IMG/VR virus record: IMGVR_UViG_3300034418_013526
Location: 1 to 50,587 of that record
Strand: one strand, 5' to 3'
DNA length: 50,587 nucleotides
Source of the DNA: a virus
Of this stretch, positions 7,332-13,327 are shown in pieces (the stretch's first letter is position 1; each line of letters starts with the position of its first letter). The translations under genes and the position numbers were made by a program. The notes under the pieces are model-generated. The model worked only from the letters and a program-made list of their open reading frames with translations, ran no database searches and was not told the DNA's origin.

Positions 7332-7910
7332 ATGCAAAAAATTAGTAGAAAAACATTAGAATTAGTATTGAAAAGTTTTGAAGCGGTTTCCAAAGATGAG
7401 ACAAGGATTAACCTAAACGCAGTAAGATTAGGTAGTGATGACAATGGTTTAGTCGTAGAGTCATGTGACGGGCATATATTGTCACGGCACTTTGTTGACG
7501 AGGAAGAATTGACCATTGACGAGGATATTTTGATTCATAGAGATTCTAAGCCTAAATTAAAAAGCTTTATCACTACCAACAAACATGATAATTCATTCTT
7601 AATTGATACCAATGTAGAAGAAAATAGGAATTTAAGGATATTTACGTCTGATAATAGAGATGGAGTGATTTTGTCGGTAGTTTTCAGAGAATATGCCAAA
7701 ACTGACTCTATTATGCCAACAATAAAACCAGATGATTATTTAGAAATCAATTTTAACCCTGAATTATTGACAAAACTTTATAAAAGTTTAAGTGGTGAAA
7801 AAAGGAGACCTAAAGTAAAGTTATTGATTAAAAAAGATAATCCAATGTCTCCAATAGTCGTGGAAAGTGGTCGGGATAATATTGGTTTACTAATGCCATT
7901 AAAAGTTTAA
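7332..7910 (+). CDS. Sliding-clamp-like (DnaN-like) protein
   Basis: 192 aa from ATG 7332, after GGAGG; in-frame 7320 lies upstream of the ribosome site. The N-terminus ISRKTLELVLKSFEAVSKDE, middle LVVESCDGHILSRHF and the C-terminal SPIVVESGRDNIGLLMPLKV resemble the first and last strands of bacterial beta clamps (ATDGHRL and ...MPMRL). It is about half the length of DnaN (366 aa), so one of the three domains would be missing or reduced. Would act as a processivity factor or clamp mimic. Family call is from memory. Confidence 0.5.
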   Translation: MQKISRKTLELVLKSFEAVSKDETRINLNAVRLGSDDNGLVVESCDGHILSRHFVDEEELTIDEDILIHRDSKPKLKSFITTNKHDNSFLIDTNVEENRNLRIFTSDNRDGVILSVVFREYAKTDSIMPTIKPDDYLEINFNPELLTKLYKSLSGEKRRPKVKLLIKKDNPMSPIVVESGRDNIGLLMPLKV

Positions 7911-7917
7911 AAAAGCG

Positions 7918-7946
7918 TTGACAGGTTGTGCCTAGTGTAGTAATAT
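7918..7946 (+). promoter_or_regulatory. Sigma-70-type promoter
   Basis: TTGACA, 17-bp spacer, TAATAT, only 18 nt from the ATG at 7964. The preceding AAAAGCG is shared with the promoter at 8438. Confidence 0.8.
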
Positions 7947-7963
7947 TCTTGTAGGAGGTAGCG

Positions 7964-8155
7964 ATGAACTACATAAAACGATTAGAACATGAATTACAGG
8001 AAGCACAGCTTGACAAGCAAAAAGCCGATGAGATTGTAAATGAACTTTTTAAATATCTCAATAGCTCCAAATTTCAATGCGGTGACGAATTAGACAATTA
8101 TGTCAATATTAAAGATATAATGACATATCTTGACAGAATTAGGAGTGTACTATGA
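7964..8155 (+). CDS. Small coiled-coil protein
   Basis: 63 aa after TAGGAGG. N-terminal heptads (YIKRLEHELQEAQLDKQKAD) suggest a coiled coil. Stop overlaps the next start as ATGA, so the two are coupled. Function unknown. Confidence 0.7.
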   Translation: MNYIKRLEHELQEAQLDKQKADEIVNELFKYLNSSKFQCGDELDNYVNIKDIMTYLDRIRSVL

Positions 8156-8454
8156 ATATTGACCCGTTTACATTAATCCAAAAAGGTGACATTGTTCAAC
8201 TAAACGACATGGGTTTAAGTTATTTTGAACCAGAACGATATGCAAATGTTGACCTTGAAGTTATTAATACTCGAATTGACCACTATGAAAAAGGAGAGTG
8301 TACTAAAGATAATGATGGCATTGAAAGACCAAATTGCACTTGTTATAGGTTTTTTGACCTACGACAAATTGGCACCGATATTGTTCTTAAAGATGCTATG
8401 TTTAATGAGTTAACTTTAAAAGAAATTAAAAAAAGCGTTGACAGTGACAGGTAA
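8152..8454 (+). CDS. Hypothetical protein
   Basis: 100 aa, coupled to 7964..8155. The sequence DIVQLNDMGLSYFEPERYAN with three cysteines (EKGECTKDNDGIERPNCTCY) looks like a small beta-barrel with a Cys cluster. The next promoter begins inside its last codons. Not recognised. Confidence 0.7.
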   Translation: MNIDPFTLIQKGDIVQLNDMGLSYFEPERYANVDLEVINTRIDHYEKGECTKDNDGIERPNCTCYRFFDLRQIGTDIVLKDAMFNELTLKEIKKSVDSDR

Positions 8455-8466
8455 TTGTAGTAATAT
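8438..8466 (+). promoter_or_regulatory. Sigma-70-type promoter
   Basis: TTGACA, 17-bp spacer, TAATAT. Located within the end of 8152..8454. Confidence 0.75.
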
Positions 8467-8495
8467 AATTATAGAAACAAAGCACAAAAGTAACG

Positions 8496-8588
8496 ATGGA
8501 TGCTAACGAAATGGTTGTAAATATAATATTAACTATTCTTTGCCTAACGGCCTTTGGATTATTGTGGGCTTTTTGGAGTGACATATGA
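8496..8588 (+). CDS. Putative 30-aa membrane peptide
   Basis: MDANEMVVNIILTILCLTAF then GLLWAFWSDI. One predicted membrane helix. The ribosome site is weak (AAAAGTAACG), but the stop overlaps the next ATG as ATGA, and a promoter lies just upstream. Confidence 0.4.
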   Translation: MDANEMVVNIILTILCLTAFGLLWAFWSDI

Positions 8589-8821
8589 AATCCACGTACC
8601 TAATACGAAATTCACATACATATAATAGAAATCCACATAGGGGGGCTATAAATCCACATACACCTATCCTCATAAACGCTTTTAACGCTCCTATAACAGT
8701 AGGGATTGAATATCACCCAGAATGGAATGAAATACAAGAGAAGGCAAATGTGCAAGTCTCAGCGTGTATAAATGAGGTAATCTTTAACATAAGACAGGAT
8801 GATAATGCACCTGTGGAATAA
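8585..8821 (+). CDS. Hypothetical protein over a TCCACATA repeat cluster
   Basis: 78 aa. The first 25 codons are made of TCCACRTA-type repeats (8591, 8611, 8632, 8653), giving a repetitive N-H-P-H peptide. The rest (ITVGIEYHPEWNEIQEKANV...) looks like ordinary protein. ATGA overlap with the 30-aa ORF is the main support. It may be a repeat-operator array that happens to be open. Confidence 0.4.
   Translation: MKSTYLIRNSHTYNRNPHRGAINPHTPILINAFNAPITVGIEYHPEWNEIQEKANVQVSACINEVIFNIRQDDNAPVE
8591..8660. repeat. Cluster of TCCACATA-type octamers
   Basis: TCCACGTA 8591, TTCACATA 8611, TCCACATA 8632 and 8653, all on the same strand, at 20-21 bp spacing. That is about two helical turns, so a protein could bind all four on one face of the DNA. 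Same octamer recurs in later intergenic regions. Confidence 0.65.
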
Positions 8822-9092
8822 CTATAGAAACCCTATGGAATCCACACACCTGCTAAGTCATTAAAAATGTGTGTCAAAAAGGTATAACCTACCGAAATCA
8901 CATATGTCATAACAATTAACAAAGGATATTGTGTTCTAGTATTGCCGTAAAATTGTGTCAAAATATAGTTTTTTGACCCACGCACACCACGACACCGACT
9001 CAAGACAGAGCCTCCCAACCACGGTTCTAAATTTTTTTTTATCTGACGAACCCTGCCGACAATATAATATCACACACCTACCGACACACCCC

Positions 9093-9108
9093 TGCAAAAG
9101 CCGTGCCA
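9093..9108 (-). promoter_or_regulatory. Sigma-54-like -24/-12 site (a)
   Basis: TGGCACGGCTTTTGCA on the minus strand, with GG and GC exactly 10 nt apart. Confidence 0.6.
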
Positions 9109-9126
9109 GAACAGCCGTGCCGAGAA

Positions 9127-9142
9127 TGGCATAAGAATTGCA
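9127..9142 (+). promoter_or_regulatory. Sigma-54-like site (b)
   Basis: TGGCATAAGAATTGCA, GG-N10-GC. Faces site (c) with only TA between their TGCA ends, giving a 34-bp imperfect dyad centred on TTGCATATGCAA. Confidence 0.6.
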
Positions 9143-9144
9143 TA

Positions 9145-9160
9145 TGCAAAAACCGTGCCA
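9145..9160 (-). promoter_or_regulatory. Sigma-54-like site (c)
   Basis: TGGCACGGTTTTTGCA on the minus strand; the same 16-mer occurs at 10922, 15159 and 18452. Confidence 0.65.
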
Positions 9161-9167
9161 AAACACT

Positions 9168-9183
9168 TGGCATGAATCTTGCA
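9168..9183 (+). promoter_or_regulatory. Sigma-54-like site (d)
   Basis: TGGCATGAATCTTGCA; identical 16-mer on the minus strand at 10041. Its TTGGCA can pair with TGCCAA of site (c). Confidence 0.6.
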
Positions 9184-9311
9184 TAAAAATGTAAGTTATT
9201 GATTTTGCGTAAAGATATGTAACCTCCTGTTTTTATTGATGCGCCCAGAATCCTTGGCACTTTCTAAGAGTTACCACGATTTTAAATTTCAGTCAAGCCA
9301 TTTTTTTGATA

Positions 9312-9327
9312 TGCAAAAGTCGTGCCA
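9312..9327 (-). promoter_or_regulatory. Sigma-54-like site (f)
   Basis: TGGCACGACTTTTGCA on the minus strand, 12 nt upstream of the TTGACA at 9339. Confidence 0.6.
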
Positions 9328-9338
9328 AAAAATAATTA

Positions 9339-9367
9339 TTGACAAATTTATTTTTTACCTGTATACT
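9339..9367 (+). promoter_or_regulatory. TATACT-type promoter P1
   Basis: TTGACA, 17-bp spacer, TATACT followed by TCC. No gene starts within 250 nt. Confidence 0.75.
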
Positions 9368-9391
9368 TCCGAAAATAATTTGTTTTTTTTC

Positions 9392-9420
9392 TTGACAGTG
9401 TTGGTTTTGTCATATATACT
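9392..9420 (+). promoter_or_regulatory. TATACT-type promoter P2
   Basis: TTGACA, 17-bp spacer, TATACT. Followed 16 nt later by site (g). Confidence 0.75.
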
Positions 9421-9435
9421 TCGCCCGTGCGCCCA

Positions 9436-9451
9436 TGCAAGAAATGTGCCA
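9436..9451 (-). promoter_or_regulatory. Sigma-54-like site (g)
   Basis: TGGCACATTTCTTGCA on the minus strand, GG-N10-GC. Confidence 0.6.
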
Positions 9452-9568
9452 AAAATCGGCCATTTTTTTTGCCTCAACTTACAGTATACAGAAAGAAAGT
9501 GCTCTCGTCAACCCCTTTTTTTAATTAAAAATAAAATTAATTCTTTAAAATTTTTATTGAATTAATAG

Positions 9569-9597
9569 TTGACACAACTTCCCACTTGCGTTAATAT
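9569..9597 (+). promoter_or_regulatory. Promoter for 9630..10040
   Basis: TTGACA, 17-bp spacer, TAATAT, 32 nt before the ATG. Confidence 0.85.
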
Positions 9598-9629
9598 GTA
9601 GGTGGGAATAAAGAACAGGAGGATAACCC

Positions 9630-10040
9630 ATGAATATTTCACAACAAGTAGTAATTTTGAGTGCTGAAAATACTAAACTCACACCGGAACAAAACTGTCA
9701 GCGCACAAAAATTTTAAAGCATTGTCTGGAGGATTGTAACCTGCTTTTCGGAGAATCTTTAGGGATGTATAAGGGAGAACCCGAAACATCATTTGTAGTC
9801 ATTATCAATAATTCTCATGACTTGCAAGCACTGAAGGACTTTGCTTTTAAAAATTTTAATCAGGAATCAATTCTGTACCAAGATGCTAATCAAGAAGCGC
9901 ATCTTATTTTTAACAATGGTGCAGAGGAACGACTCGGACGATTAGAAGAAGTAACCGAAGAAGAAGCTCGTAAACATAATGCGTTTACATTGTTTAGTGG
10001 GCGTTATTACGTTACAAAACAAAGGCAACTAGGACATTAA
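9630..10040 (+). CDS. DUF3293-like phage protein
   Basis: 136 aa after CAGGAGG. The order 'ILSAENTKLTPEQN...R...L...L', then GEPETSFVVI, then FNQESILYQDANQEAHLIF, matches the DUF3293 pattern (A.NP....N...L..L....G..E.SF.v...FgQ.av). Function of the family unknown. A monocistronic cassette: own promoter and terminator. The stop codon is followed directly by sigma-54-like site (h). Confidence 0.6.
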   Translation: MNISQQVVILSAENTKLTPEQNCQRTKILKHCLEDCNLLFGESLGMYKGEPETSFVVIINNSHDLQALKDFAFKNFNQESILYQDANQEAHLIFNNGAEERLGRLEEVTEEEARKHNAFTLFSGRYYVTKQRQLGH

Positions 10041-10056
10041 TGCAAGATTCATGCCA
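10041..10056 (-). promoter_or_regulatory. Sigma-54-like site (h), also a hairpin arm
   Basis: TGGCATGAATCTTGCA on the minus strand, starting right after the TAA of 9630..10040. Its ATTCATGCCAAG can pair with CTTGGCTTGAAT at about 10073 (12 bp, one mismatch). Confidence 0.6.
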
Positions 10057-10096
10057 AGTTTTCTCATTTCCTTGGCTTGAATTATTCCTCCATGAG

Positions 10097-10121
10097 AGCA
10101 GGGTGAAAACCCTGCTTTTTT
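10097..10121 (+). terminator. Intrinsic terminator
   Basis: AGCAGGGT, GAAA loop, ACCCTGCT, then TTTTT. Perfect 8-bp stem. Confidence 0.9.
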
Positions 10122-10133
10122 GGTTTTTACTTT

Positions 10134-10161
10134 AGTATATCAAAAATCACAAAAAACACAA
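10134..10161 (-). promoter_or_regulatory. Leftward TATACT-type promoter M1
   Basis: Minus strand TTGTGT, 16-bp spacer, TATACT. Would transcribe antisense into the terminator and end of 9630..10040. Confidence 0.55.
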
Positions 10162-10205
10162 GCCCTTGTGTAATATTTTCATATAGGTAAATTTTACAGG
10201 GGGTA

Positions 10206-10234
10206 TTGTGCATCAGGACGACTTATGATATACT
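10206..10234 (+). promoter_or_regulatory. TATACT-type promoter P3
   Basis: TTGTGC, 17-bp spacer, TATACT followed by CCC; 24 nt before site (i). Confidence 0.65.
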
Positions 10235-10257
10235 CCCGTCTTTTCCAGTGCCAGAAT

Positions 10258-10273
10258 TGGCACGATTCTTGCA
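10258..10273 (+). promoter_or_regulatory. Sigma-54-like site (i)
   Basis: TGGCACGATTCTTGCA, an exact TGGCACG-N4-TTGCA consensus. Overlaps the perfect inverted repeat GTGCCA-GAAT-TGGCAC. Upstream of 10359..10910. Confidence 0.7.
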
Positions 10274-10305
10274 AGAAAAAAAGTGCGAAATAATCAAAAT
10301 AGTGC

Positions 10306-10334
10306 TTGCAATTGCAGGCACATTGCTTTACAAT
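10306..10334 (+). promoter_or_regulatory. Promoter for 10359..10910
   Basis: TTGCAA, 17-bp spacer, TACAAT, 25 nt before the ATG. Confidence 0.6.
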
Positions 10335-10358
10335 AAATACACTAGCAAGGAGGAAACA

Positions 10359-10910
10359 ATGCTAATTCAAGAAATTAAATTAAACAACGGTGAAAAACTA
10401 GAAATTTACCACGACGAAGGTTGTTTTGACCCTAGAAAAGAATTTGACAACGTGACTGAAATGATTTTCTTTCACAATAGAATGAACGTGGGCGACAACC
10501 ATGACATTGACCCTGACAATTATTCTAGCTTTGCAGGCATGATGAATGAAAATGTAAAAGACGGTGACTTGGCAATGCCAGTATTCTGTTACTCTAAACG
10601 ATGTTTTGAGTTGTCTTTAACTCCTTTTTCATGCCCGTGGGATAGTGGGACTCTTGGCTTTATTGTAGTCAGGAAAGCTACGATTGACTATGAATTCGAT
10701 GGAGATAGAGAAAAAGCATTGAGAAATCTAAAGGCAGAGCTAAACACTTACAACGACTATCTAAACGGACGCACTTATGGCGGCATTATGTACGATGCTG
10801 AAGGACATGAGATTGACGCTTGTTGGGGCTTCTATGGCAATGACTTTGAAGAGAATGGTATCTATGACAATTTTGGTATAAACAAAAATAATATAGTGGA
10901 GGTAGCATGA
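10359..10910 (+). CDS. Conserved phage/plasmid protein (FSCPWDSG family)
   Basis: 183 aa from ATG 10359, which follows AAGGAGG; the frame is open from 10206, but that stretch contains the promoter. Motifs MIFFHNRMNVGD, SLTPFSCPWDSGTLGFIVV and the C-terminal IDACWGFYGNDFEENG are the signature of a widely distributed phage and plasmid family of unknown function. Likely cytoplasmic, predicted alpha/beta. Single-gene cassette with sigma-54-like sites on both sides. Confidence 0.8.
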   Translation: MLIQEIKLNNGEKLEIYHDEGCFDPRKEFDNVTEMIFFHNRMNVGDNHDIDPDNYSSFAGMMNENVKDGDLAMPVFCYSKRCFELSLTPFSCPWDSGTLGFIVVRKATIDYEFDGDREKALRNLKAELNTYNDYLNGRTYGGIMYDAEGHEIDACWGFYGNDFEENGIYDNFGINKNNIVEVA

Positions 10911-10914
10911 AATA

Positions 10915-10937
10915 GGCACGGTGCAAAAACCGTGCCA
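10915..10937 (-). promoter_or_regulatory. Sigma-54-like site (j) inside a perfect hairpin
   Basis: Minus-strand TGGCACGGTTTTTGCA (10922-10937). The strand also folds as GGCACGG, 8-nt loop, CCGTGCC (10915-10936). No T-run follows, so it is not a simple terminator. Lies 5 nt after the stop of 10359..10910. Confidence 0.6.
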
Positions 10938-10939
10938 AA

Positions 10940-10989
10940 TCCACATACCTTATTCCACATAGTATACACGAATAATTCCACATACACAA
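10940..10989 (-). promoter_or_regulatory. Leftward TATACT promoter M2 with three TCCACATA boxes
   Basis: Minus-strand TTGTGT (10984-10989), 17-bp spacer, TATACT (10961-10966). TCCACATA boxes at 10940, 10954 and 10977 overlap the spacer and start region, so a binding protein would block it. The transcript would begin just before site (j). Confidence 0.65.
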
Positions 10990-11015
10990 GAGGAAAAATA
11001 AATTAAAAAAACTTG

Positions 11016-11044
11016 TTGACATATTGGGTTAATTGATTTAATAT
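11016..11044 (+). promoter_or_regulatory. Promoter for 11074..11391
   Basis: TTGACA, 17-bp spacer, TAATAT (overlapping TATAAT). Confidence 0.85.
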
Positions 11045-11073
11045 AATATTAACAAAGCATTAAGGAGGAAACA

Positions 11074-11391
11074 ATGCGAAACACACAAAACCTAGCAGAC
11101 TTCGGCTATAGAGAAAGAGAAGAAGCGGCAAAGCTATTGTCATCACTTGGAACGTCAAAGGATAAAACTAAATATTTTGGCGACAGAGGTGTAGCGGTGG
11201 AATTTAACCCATATAGCACTTACGTTTTTTTAGTTGATGAGGATTACAATGTTGCTATGCTAAATGTTGACGATGAACTAGAGGACTTTCACACTTGCCC
11301 TAATTGTGGCGGTGAGGGACTAGCCTCAGACTTTAGGGAAGACAACACGGACGAATGTTGTCATGAATATGCAGACGAATTAAATATTTAG
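11074..11391 (+). CDS. Small protein with one CxxC pair
   Basis: 105 aa after AAGGAGG. Residues about 71-98 contain CPNCGGEGLASDF, then ECCHEYADE, which may bind a metal through C-x-x-C plus C-C-H. N-terminal half YREREEAAKLLSSLG is helical. Not recognised. Followed by hairpins at its stop and at 11435. Confidence 0.75.
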   Translation: MRNTQNLADFGYREREEAAKLLSSLGTSKDKTKYFGDRGVAVEFNPYSTYVFLVDEDYNVAMLNVDDELEDFHTCPNCGGEGLASDFREDNTDECCHEYADELNI

Positions 11392-11434
11392 GGGAGTTGT
11401 TAACCCCTAAACTCCTTGGTTAGTATTGGTTGGG

Positions 11435-11467
11435 TTGGCACGGATATTGCATCTGTGCCAACTTTTT
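11435..11467 (+). terminator. Terminator containing sigma-54-like site (k)
   Basis: TTGGCACGGA, 7-nt loop TATTGCA, TCTGTGCCAA, then CTTTTTC: a 10-bp stem with one G-U. The left arm and loop together are TGGCACGGATATTGCA (11436-11451), a full GG-N10-GC match on the plus strand. Confidence 0.75.
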
Positions 11468-11532
11468 CTGGCATCTAAGAGTTACCATAAATCACACACT
11501 TTGTCAACATAAAAAATAAATTATTTTTTTAT

Positions 11533-11561
11533 TTGTGTTTTTTGTTTTTTTAATGTATACT
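11533..11561 (+). promoter_or_regulatory. TATACT-type promoter P4
   Basis: TTGTGT, 17-bp spacer, TATACT, then TCCC; 22 nt before site (l). Confidence 0.6.
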
Positions 11562-11582
11562 TCCCAAGTTTGGCATTTTTCT

Positions 11583-11598
11583 TGGCATGGTTCTTGCA
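11583..11598 (+). promoter_or_regulatory. Sigma-54-like site (l)
   Basis: TGGCATGGTTCTTGCA. A second TTTGGCA lies 12 nt upstream as a partial direct repeat. Confidence 0.6.
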
Positions 11599-11644
11599 TA
11601 AAAAACAAAATGCAAAATTGCCCTTTTTTCAAGCACTTACAATT

Positions 11645-11673
11645 TTGACAGGGTGGGTGGGATATGCTACTAT
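11645..11673 (+). promoter_or_regulatory. Promoter for 11702..11917
   Basis: TTGACA, 17-bp spacer, TACTAT with TGC just before it; initiates near ATTAAC. Confidence 0.75.
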
Positions 11674-11701
11674 TAATTAACACTTAACAAGGAGAAAAAA
11701 A

Positions 11702-11917
11702 ATGAACACAAACGAAAAATTGGAAATCTTCAGAAAACTTTACTGCCTTGGTCTTTCAGACATTGAAAAGGTGTTTGAGGGTTCAGGGTTGGAGGAACAC
11801 CTCTCTAGCACTTACATGAGAAGTCGTGACGAACATGGCTTTTATGGCAACTTTCACTTTCTCTTTCAGCTTGACTTAGAAAACGCTGAAAAACTCCTGA
11901 AGAGGATAGGGCTGTAA
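11702..11917 (+). CDS. Small hypothetical protein
   Basis: 71 aa after AAGGAG. Helical N-terminus (MNTNEKLEIFRKLYCLGLSD) with a compact C-terminal LENAEKLLKRIGL. Not recognised. Its TAA stop lies in the loop of a 7-bp hairpin (TAGGGCT-GTAA-AGCCCTA, 11907-11924). Confidence 0.7.
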   Translation: MNTNEKLEIFRKLYCLGLSDIEKVFEGSGLEEHLSSTYMRSRDEHGFYGNFHFLFQLDLENAEKLLKRIGL

Positions 11918-11929
11918 AGCCCTACCTCA

Positions 11930-11969
11930 AAAACCATGCCAAGAAATGTCTCCCTCTTGGCATGGTTTT
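11930..11969. terminator. 15-bp perfect hairpin
   Basis: Arms 11930-11944 and 11955-11969 are perfectly complementary and end in TTTT. The left arm carries ATGCCAAG and the right arm CTTGGCAT, the same half-site as the sigma-54-like family but without TTGCA. Confidence 0.8.
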
Positions 11970-11980
11970 AACAGCATATA

Positions 11981-12009
11981 AGTATACATTAAAAAACATA
12001 AAAGCACAA
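11981..12009 (-). promoter_or_regulatory. Leftward TATACT-type promoter M3
   Basis: Minus strand TTGTGC, 17-bp spacer, TATACT. Points into the 11930-11969 hairpin. Confidence 0.6.
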
Positions 12010-12034
12010 TCCCAAAAATAAATTAATTATTTTC

Positions 12035-12063
12035 TTGCGTTATTAGTTGAGATATGCAATAAT
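12035..12063 (+). promoter_or_regulatory. Promoter for 12095..12280
   Basis: TTGCGT, 17-bp spacer, AATAAT, with TATGC before the -10. Confidence 0.5.
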
Positions 12064-12094
12064 TTTATATAACCCAATCAAACGGAGGAAAAAA

Positions 12095-12280
12095 ATGCAA
12101 AGATTAAGAATAAAAATTGAAAAAGAAAACGGTGAATTTTTAGATGAAATTATGGTTTATGATGAAACTACTTTGACAGAAGATGAAGCCGAAAATTTAG
12201 ACTTTGACCCTGATGCTGTTGAAATTTCAGAAGTCGATTACTGGATTAAAAAAGCGTTTAAAATAATGGAGGAATTTTAA
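12095..12280 (+). CDS. Small acidic protein
   Basis: 61 aa from ATG 12095, preceded by CGGAGG; the in-frame 12047 start lies inside the promoter. Beta-rich N-terminus (MQRLRIKIEKENGEFLDEIM) and an acidic helix TLTEDEAENLDFDPD. Not recognised. Followed after 1 nt by 12282..12506. Confidence 0.7.
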   Translation: MQRLRIKIEKENGEFLDEIMVYDETTLTEDEAENLDFDPDAVEISEVDYWIKKAFKIMEEF

Positions 12281-12281
12281 A

Positions 12282-12506
12282 ATGCACTTAAAACTACACT
12301 ATGACGGTACTAAACTGTATTCTTATGAATGGTCTAGGGTGATACCTCTTTATAGATTGCATTATTATGTCAGAGAAGAGGGATATACCTTTGAAGTGGT
12401 AAACAAAAAAGGTAAAGACTTAACTAAAAAATATTTATGCAAACTTGCCTCGATGCAATTAGAAAATTATTCTTCAGATGATCTTTATTTTATGATAAAA
12501 AAATAA
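12282..12506 (+). CDS. PHA/PHB-accumulation-regulator-like small protein
   Basis: 74 aa. GTKLYSYEWSRVIPLYRLHY followed by YVREEGYTFEVVNKKGKDLT and KKYLCKLASMQLEN follows the order of the N-terminal DNA-binding domain of polyhydroxyalkanoate regulators (K-LY.T..S.Y..L.....lv..G..F.V.d.k.g.DlT...L). The call is from memory and the identity is modest. It could be a phage DNA-binding protein with that fold. Start overlaps the previous stop region with weak GGAGG at -14. Confidence 0.45.
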   Translation: MHLKLHYDGTKLYSYEWSRVIPLYRLHYYVREEGYTFEVVNKKGKDLTKKYLCKLASMQLENYSSDDLYFMIKK

Positions 12507-12528
12507 GGGGAATTTTTCCCTACATTTT

Positions 12529-12557
12529 AGTATATAGAAAAAAATACTAAAGCACAA
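12529..12557 (-). promoter_or_regulatory. Leftward TATACT-type promoter M4
   Basis: Minus strand TTGTGC, 17-bp spacer, TATACT. Points to the 3' end of 12282..12506. Confidence 0.55.
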
Positions 12558-12592
12558 GAAGAAAAAAAAGTTTTTTTATATGTCGATTTTTC

Positions 12593-12621
12593 TTGTGTTT
12601 TATTGCGTTATGCTTTACAAT
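12593..12621 (+). promoter_or_regulatory. Promoter for 12652..13128
   Basis: TTGTGT, 17-bp spacer, TACAAT with TATGCT before it. Confidence 0.7.
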
Positions 12622-12651
12622 ACTATTAACCAATAACCAACGGAGGAAAAA

Positions 12652-13128
12652 ATGGGTTTAGATATGTATTTAAGTAGAAAAATTTATGTAGGTGCTAATT
12701 ACGACTTTAATGGCGTTCAAGGCACTATTAAGCTAACTCGCAAGGGTTACGACAGAGAAAATGAAACGGTTATTGAGAAAGAACCGATTAAAATCAATTT
12801 CAAAAAGGTGACTGAAATCACTGAAGAGGCGATGTATTGGCGTAAAGCCAATGCTATTCACAATTGGTTTGTCGAGCAATGTCAAGAAGGGCGTGATGAA
12901 TGTCAAGAGGTTTATGTACCCAGAGAAAAGCTCGAAGAACTTATGAATTTATGCAATCAAGCGGTTAAAGAGAAGGATGGCACGATTCTTGCACCAACAG
13001 CAGGCTTTTTCTTTGGCTCAACAGACACCGATGAATATTATTTTGAAATGCTTAAAGACACAGCAAAGGAGTTAAAGAAAATTCTCAAAGACGATAGGGG
13101 AGACTTCTATTATCAATCAAGCTGGTAA
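12652..13128 (+). CDS. Conserved phage protein (MGLDMYL family)
   Basis: 158 aa after CGGAGG. Begins MGLDMYLSRKIYVG and contains EEAMYWRKANAIHNWFVEQ and APTAGFFFGSTDTDEYYFEM, the signatures of a widespread phage protein of unknown function. Length is typical. Own promoter; ends before a GGGGGC-GTAA-GCCCCC hairpin (13135-13150). A sigma-54-like 16-mer, TGGCACGATTCTTGCA (12978-12993), lies within the coding sequence. Confidence 0.8.
   Translation: MGLDMYLSRKIYVGANYDFNGVQGTIKLTRKGYDRENETVIEKEPIKINFKKVTEITEEAMYWRKANAIHNWFVEQCQEGRDECQEVYVPREKLEELMNLCNQAVKEKDGTILAPTAGFFFGSTDTDEYYFEMLKDTAKELKKILKDDRGDFYYQSSW
12978..12993 (+). promoter_or_regulatory. Sigma-54-like site (s), inside a gene
   Basis: Identical to site (i) at 10258. 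It encodes part of KDGTILAP, so it may be coincidence or a co-opted site. Confidence 0.35.
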
Positions 13129-13214
13129 CAGTGAGGGGGCGTAAGCCCCCAATATCAGGTAGGCCTAGTCGGGTCAGTAAATGGCATGGGTGTAATGTGC
13201 CAGCCTGACCTTAA

Positions 13215-13243
13215 AGTATACACGAAGAAAAACACGCCGTCAA
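13215..13243 (-). promoter_or_regulatory. Leftward TATACT-type promoter M5
   Basis: Minus strand TTGACG, 17-bp spacer, TATACT. Downstream is TGGCA-N11-TGCCA (inverted repeat, 13182-13202). Confidence 0.6.
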
Positions 13244-13269
13244 CCATTTTATTAATTTATTTTTTGTTG

Positions 13270-13299
13270 TTGACAGAATTTTATCTTTCGTATTATAAT
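13270..13299 (+). promoter_or_regulatory. Promoter for 13328..13987
   Basis: TTGACA and TATAAT with an 18-bp spacer. From TATAAT through the first ten bases of the gene (13294-13337) it is identical to 14912-14955. Confidence 0.9.
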
Positions 13300-13327
13300 A
13301 TCATTAACACTAACCATAGGAGGAAAT

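Larger units (their letters stand above)
8822..9629. other. 808-bp non-coding control region
   Basis: No convincing gene: the open frames on either strand here lack ribosome sites and family features. It holds six sigma-54-like 16-mers on both strands, two TTGACA-N17-TATACT promoters (9339, 9392), a CTAAGAGTTACCA element (9264, again at 11475) and the promoter for 9630..10040. Confidence 0.7.

Noticed and set aside
8833-9565. Overlapping open frames on both strands (8833-9018, 8936-9184, 9078-9260, 9236-9565)
   Set aside because: They cover promoters and repeated 16-mers, have no proper ribosome site and show no protein-like composition. Treated as non-coding control DNA.
10206-10358. N-terminal extension of the FSCPWDSG-family gene
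   Set aside because: The stretch contains two promoters and site (i); AAGGAGG before ATG 10359 and the family's usual start decide for the shorter form.
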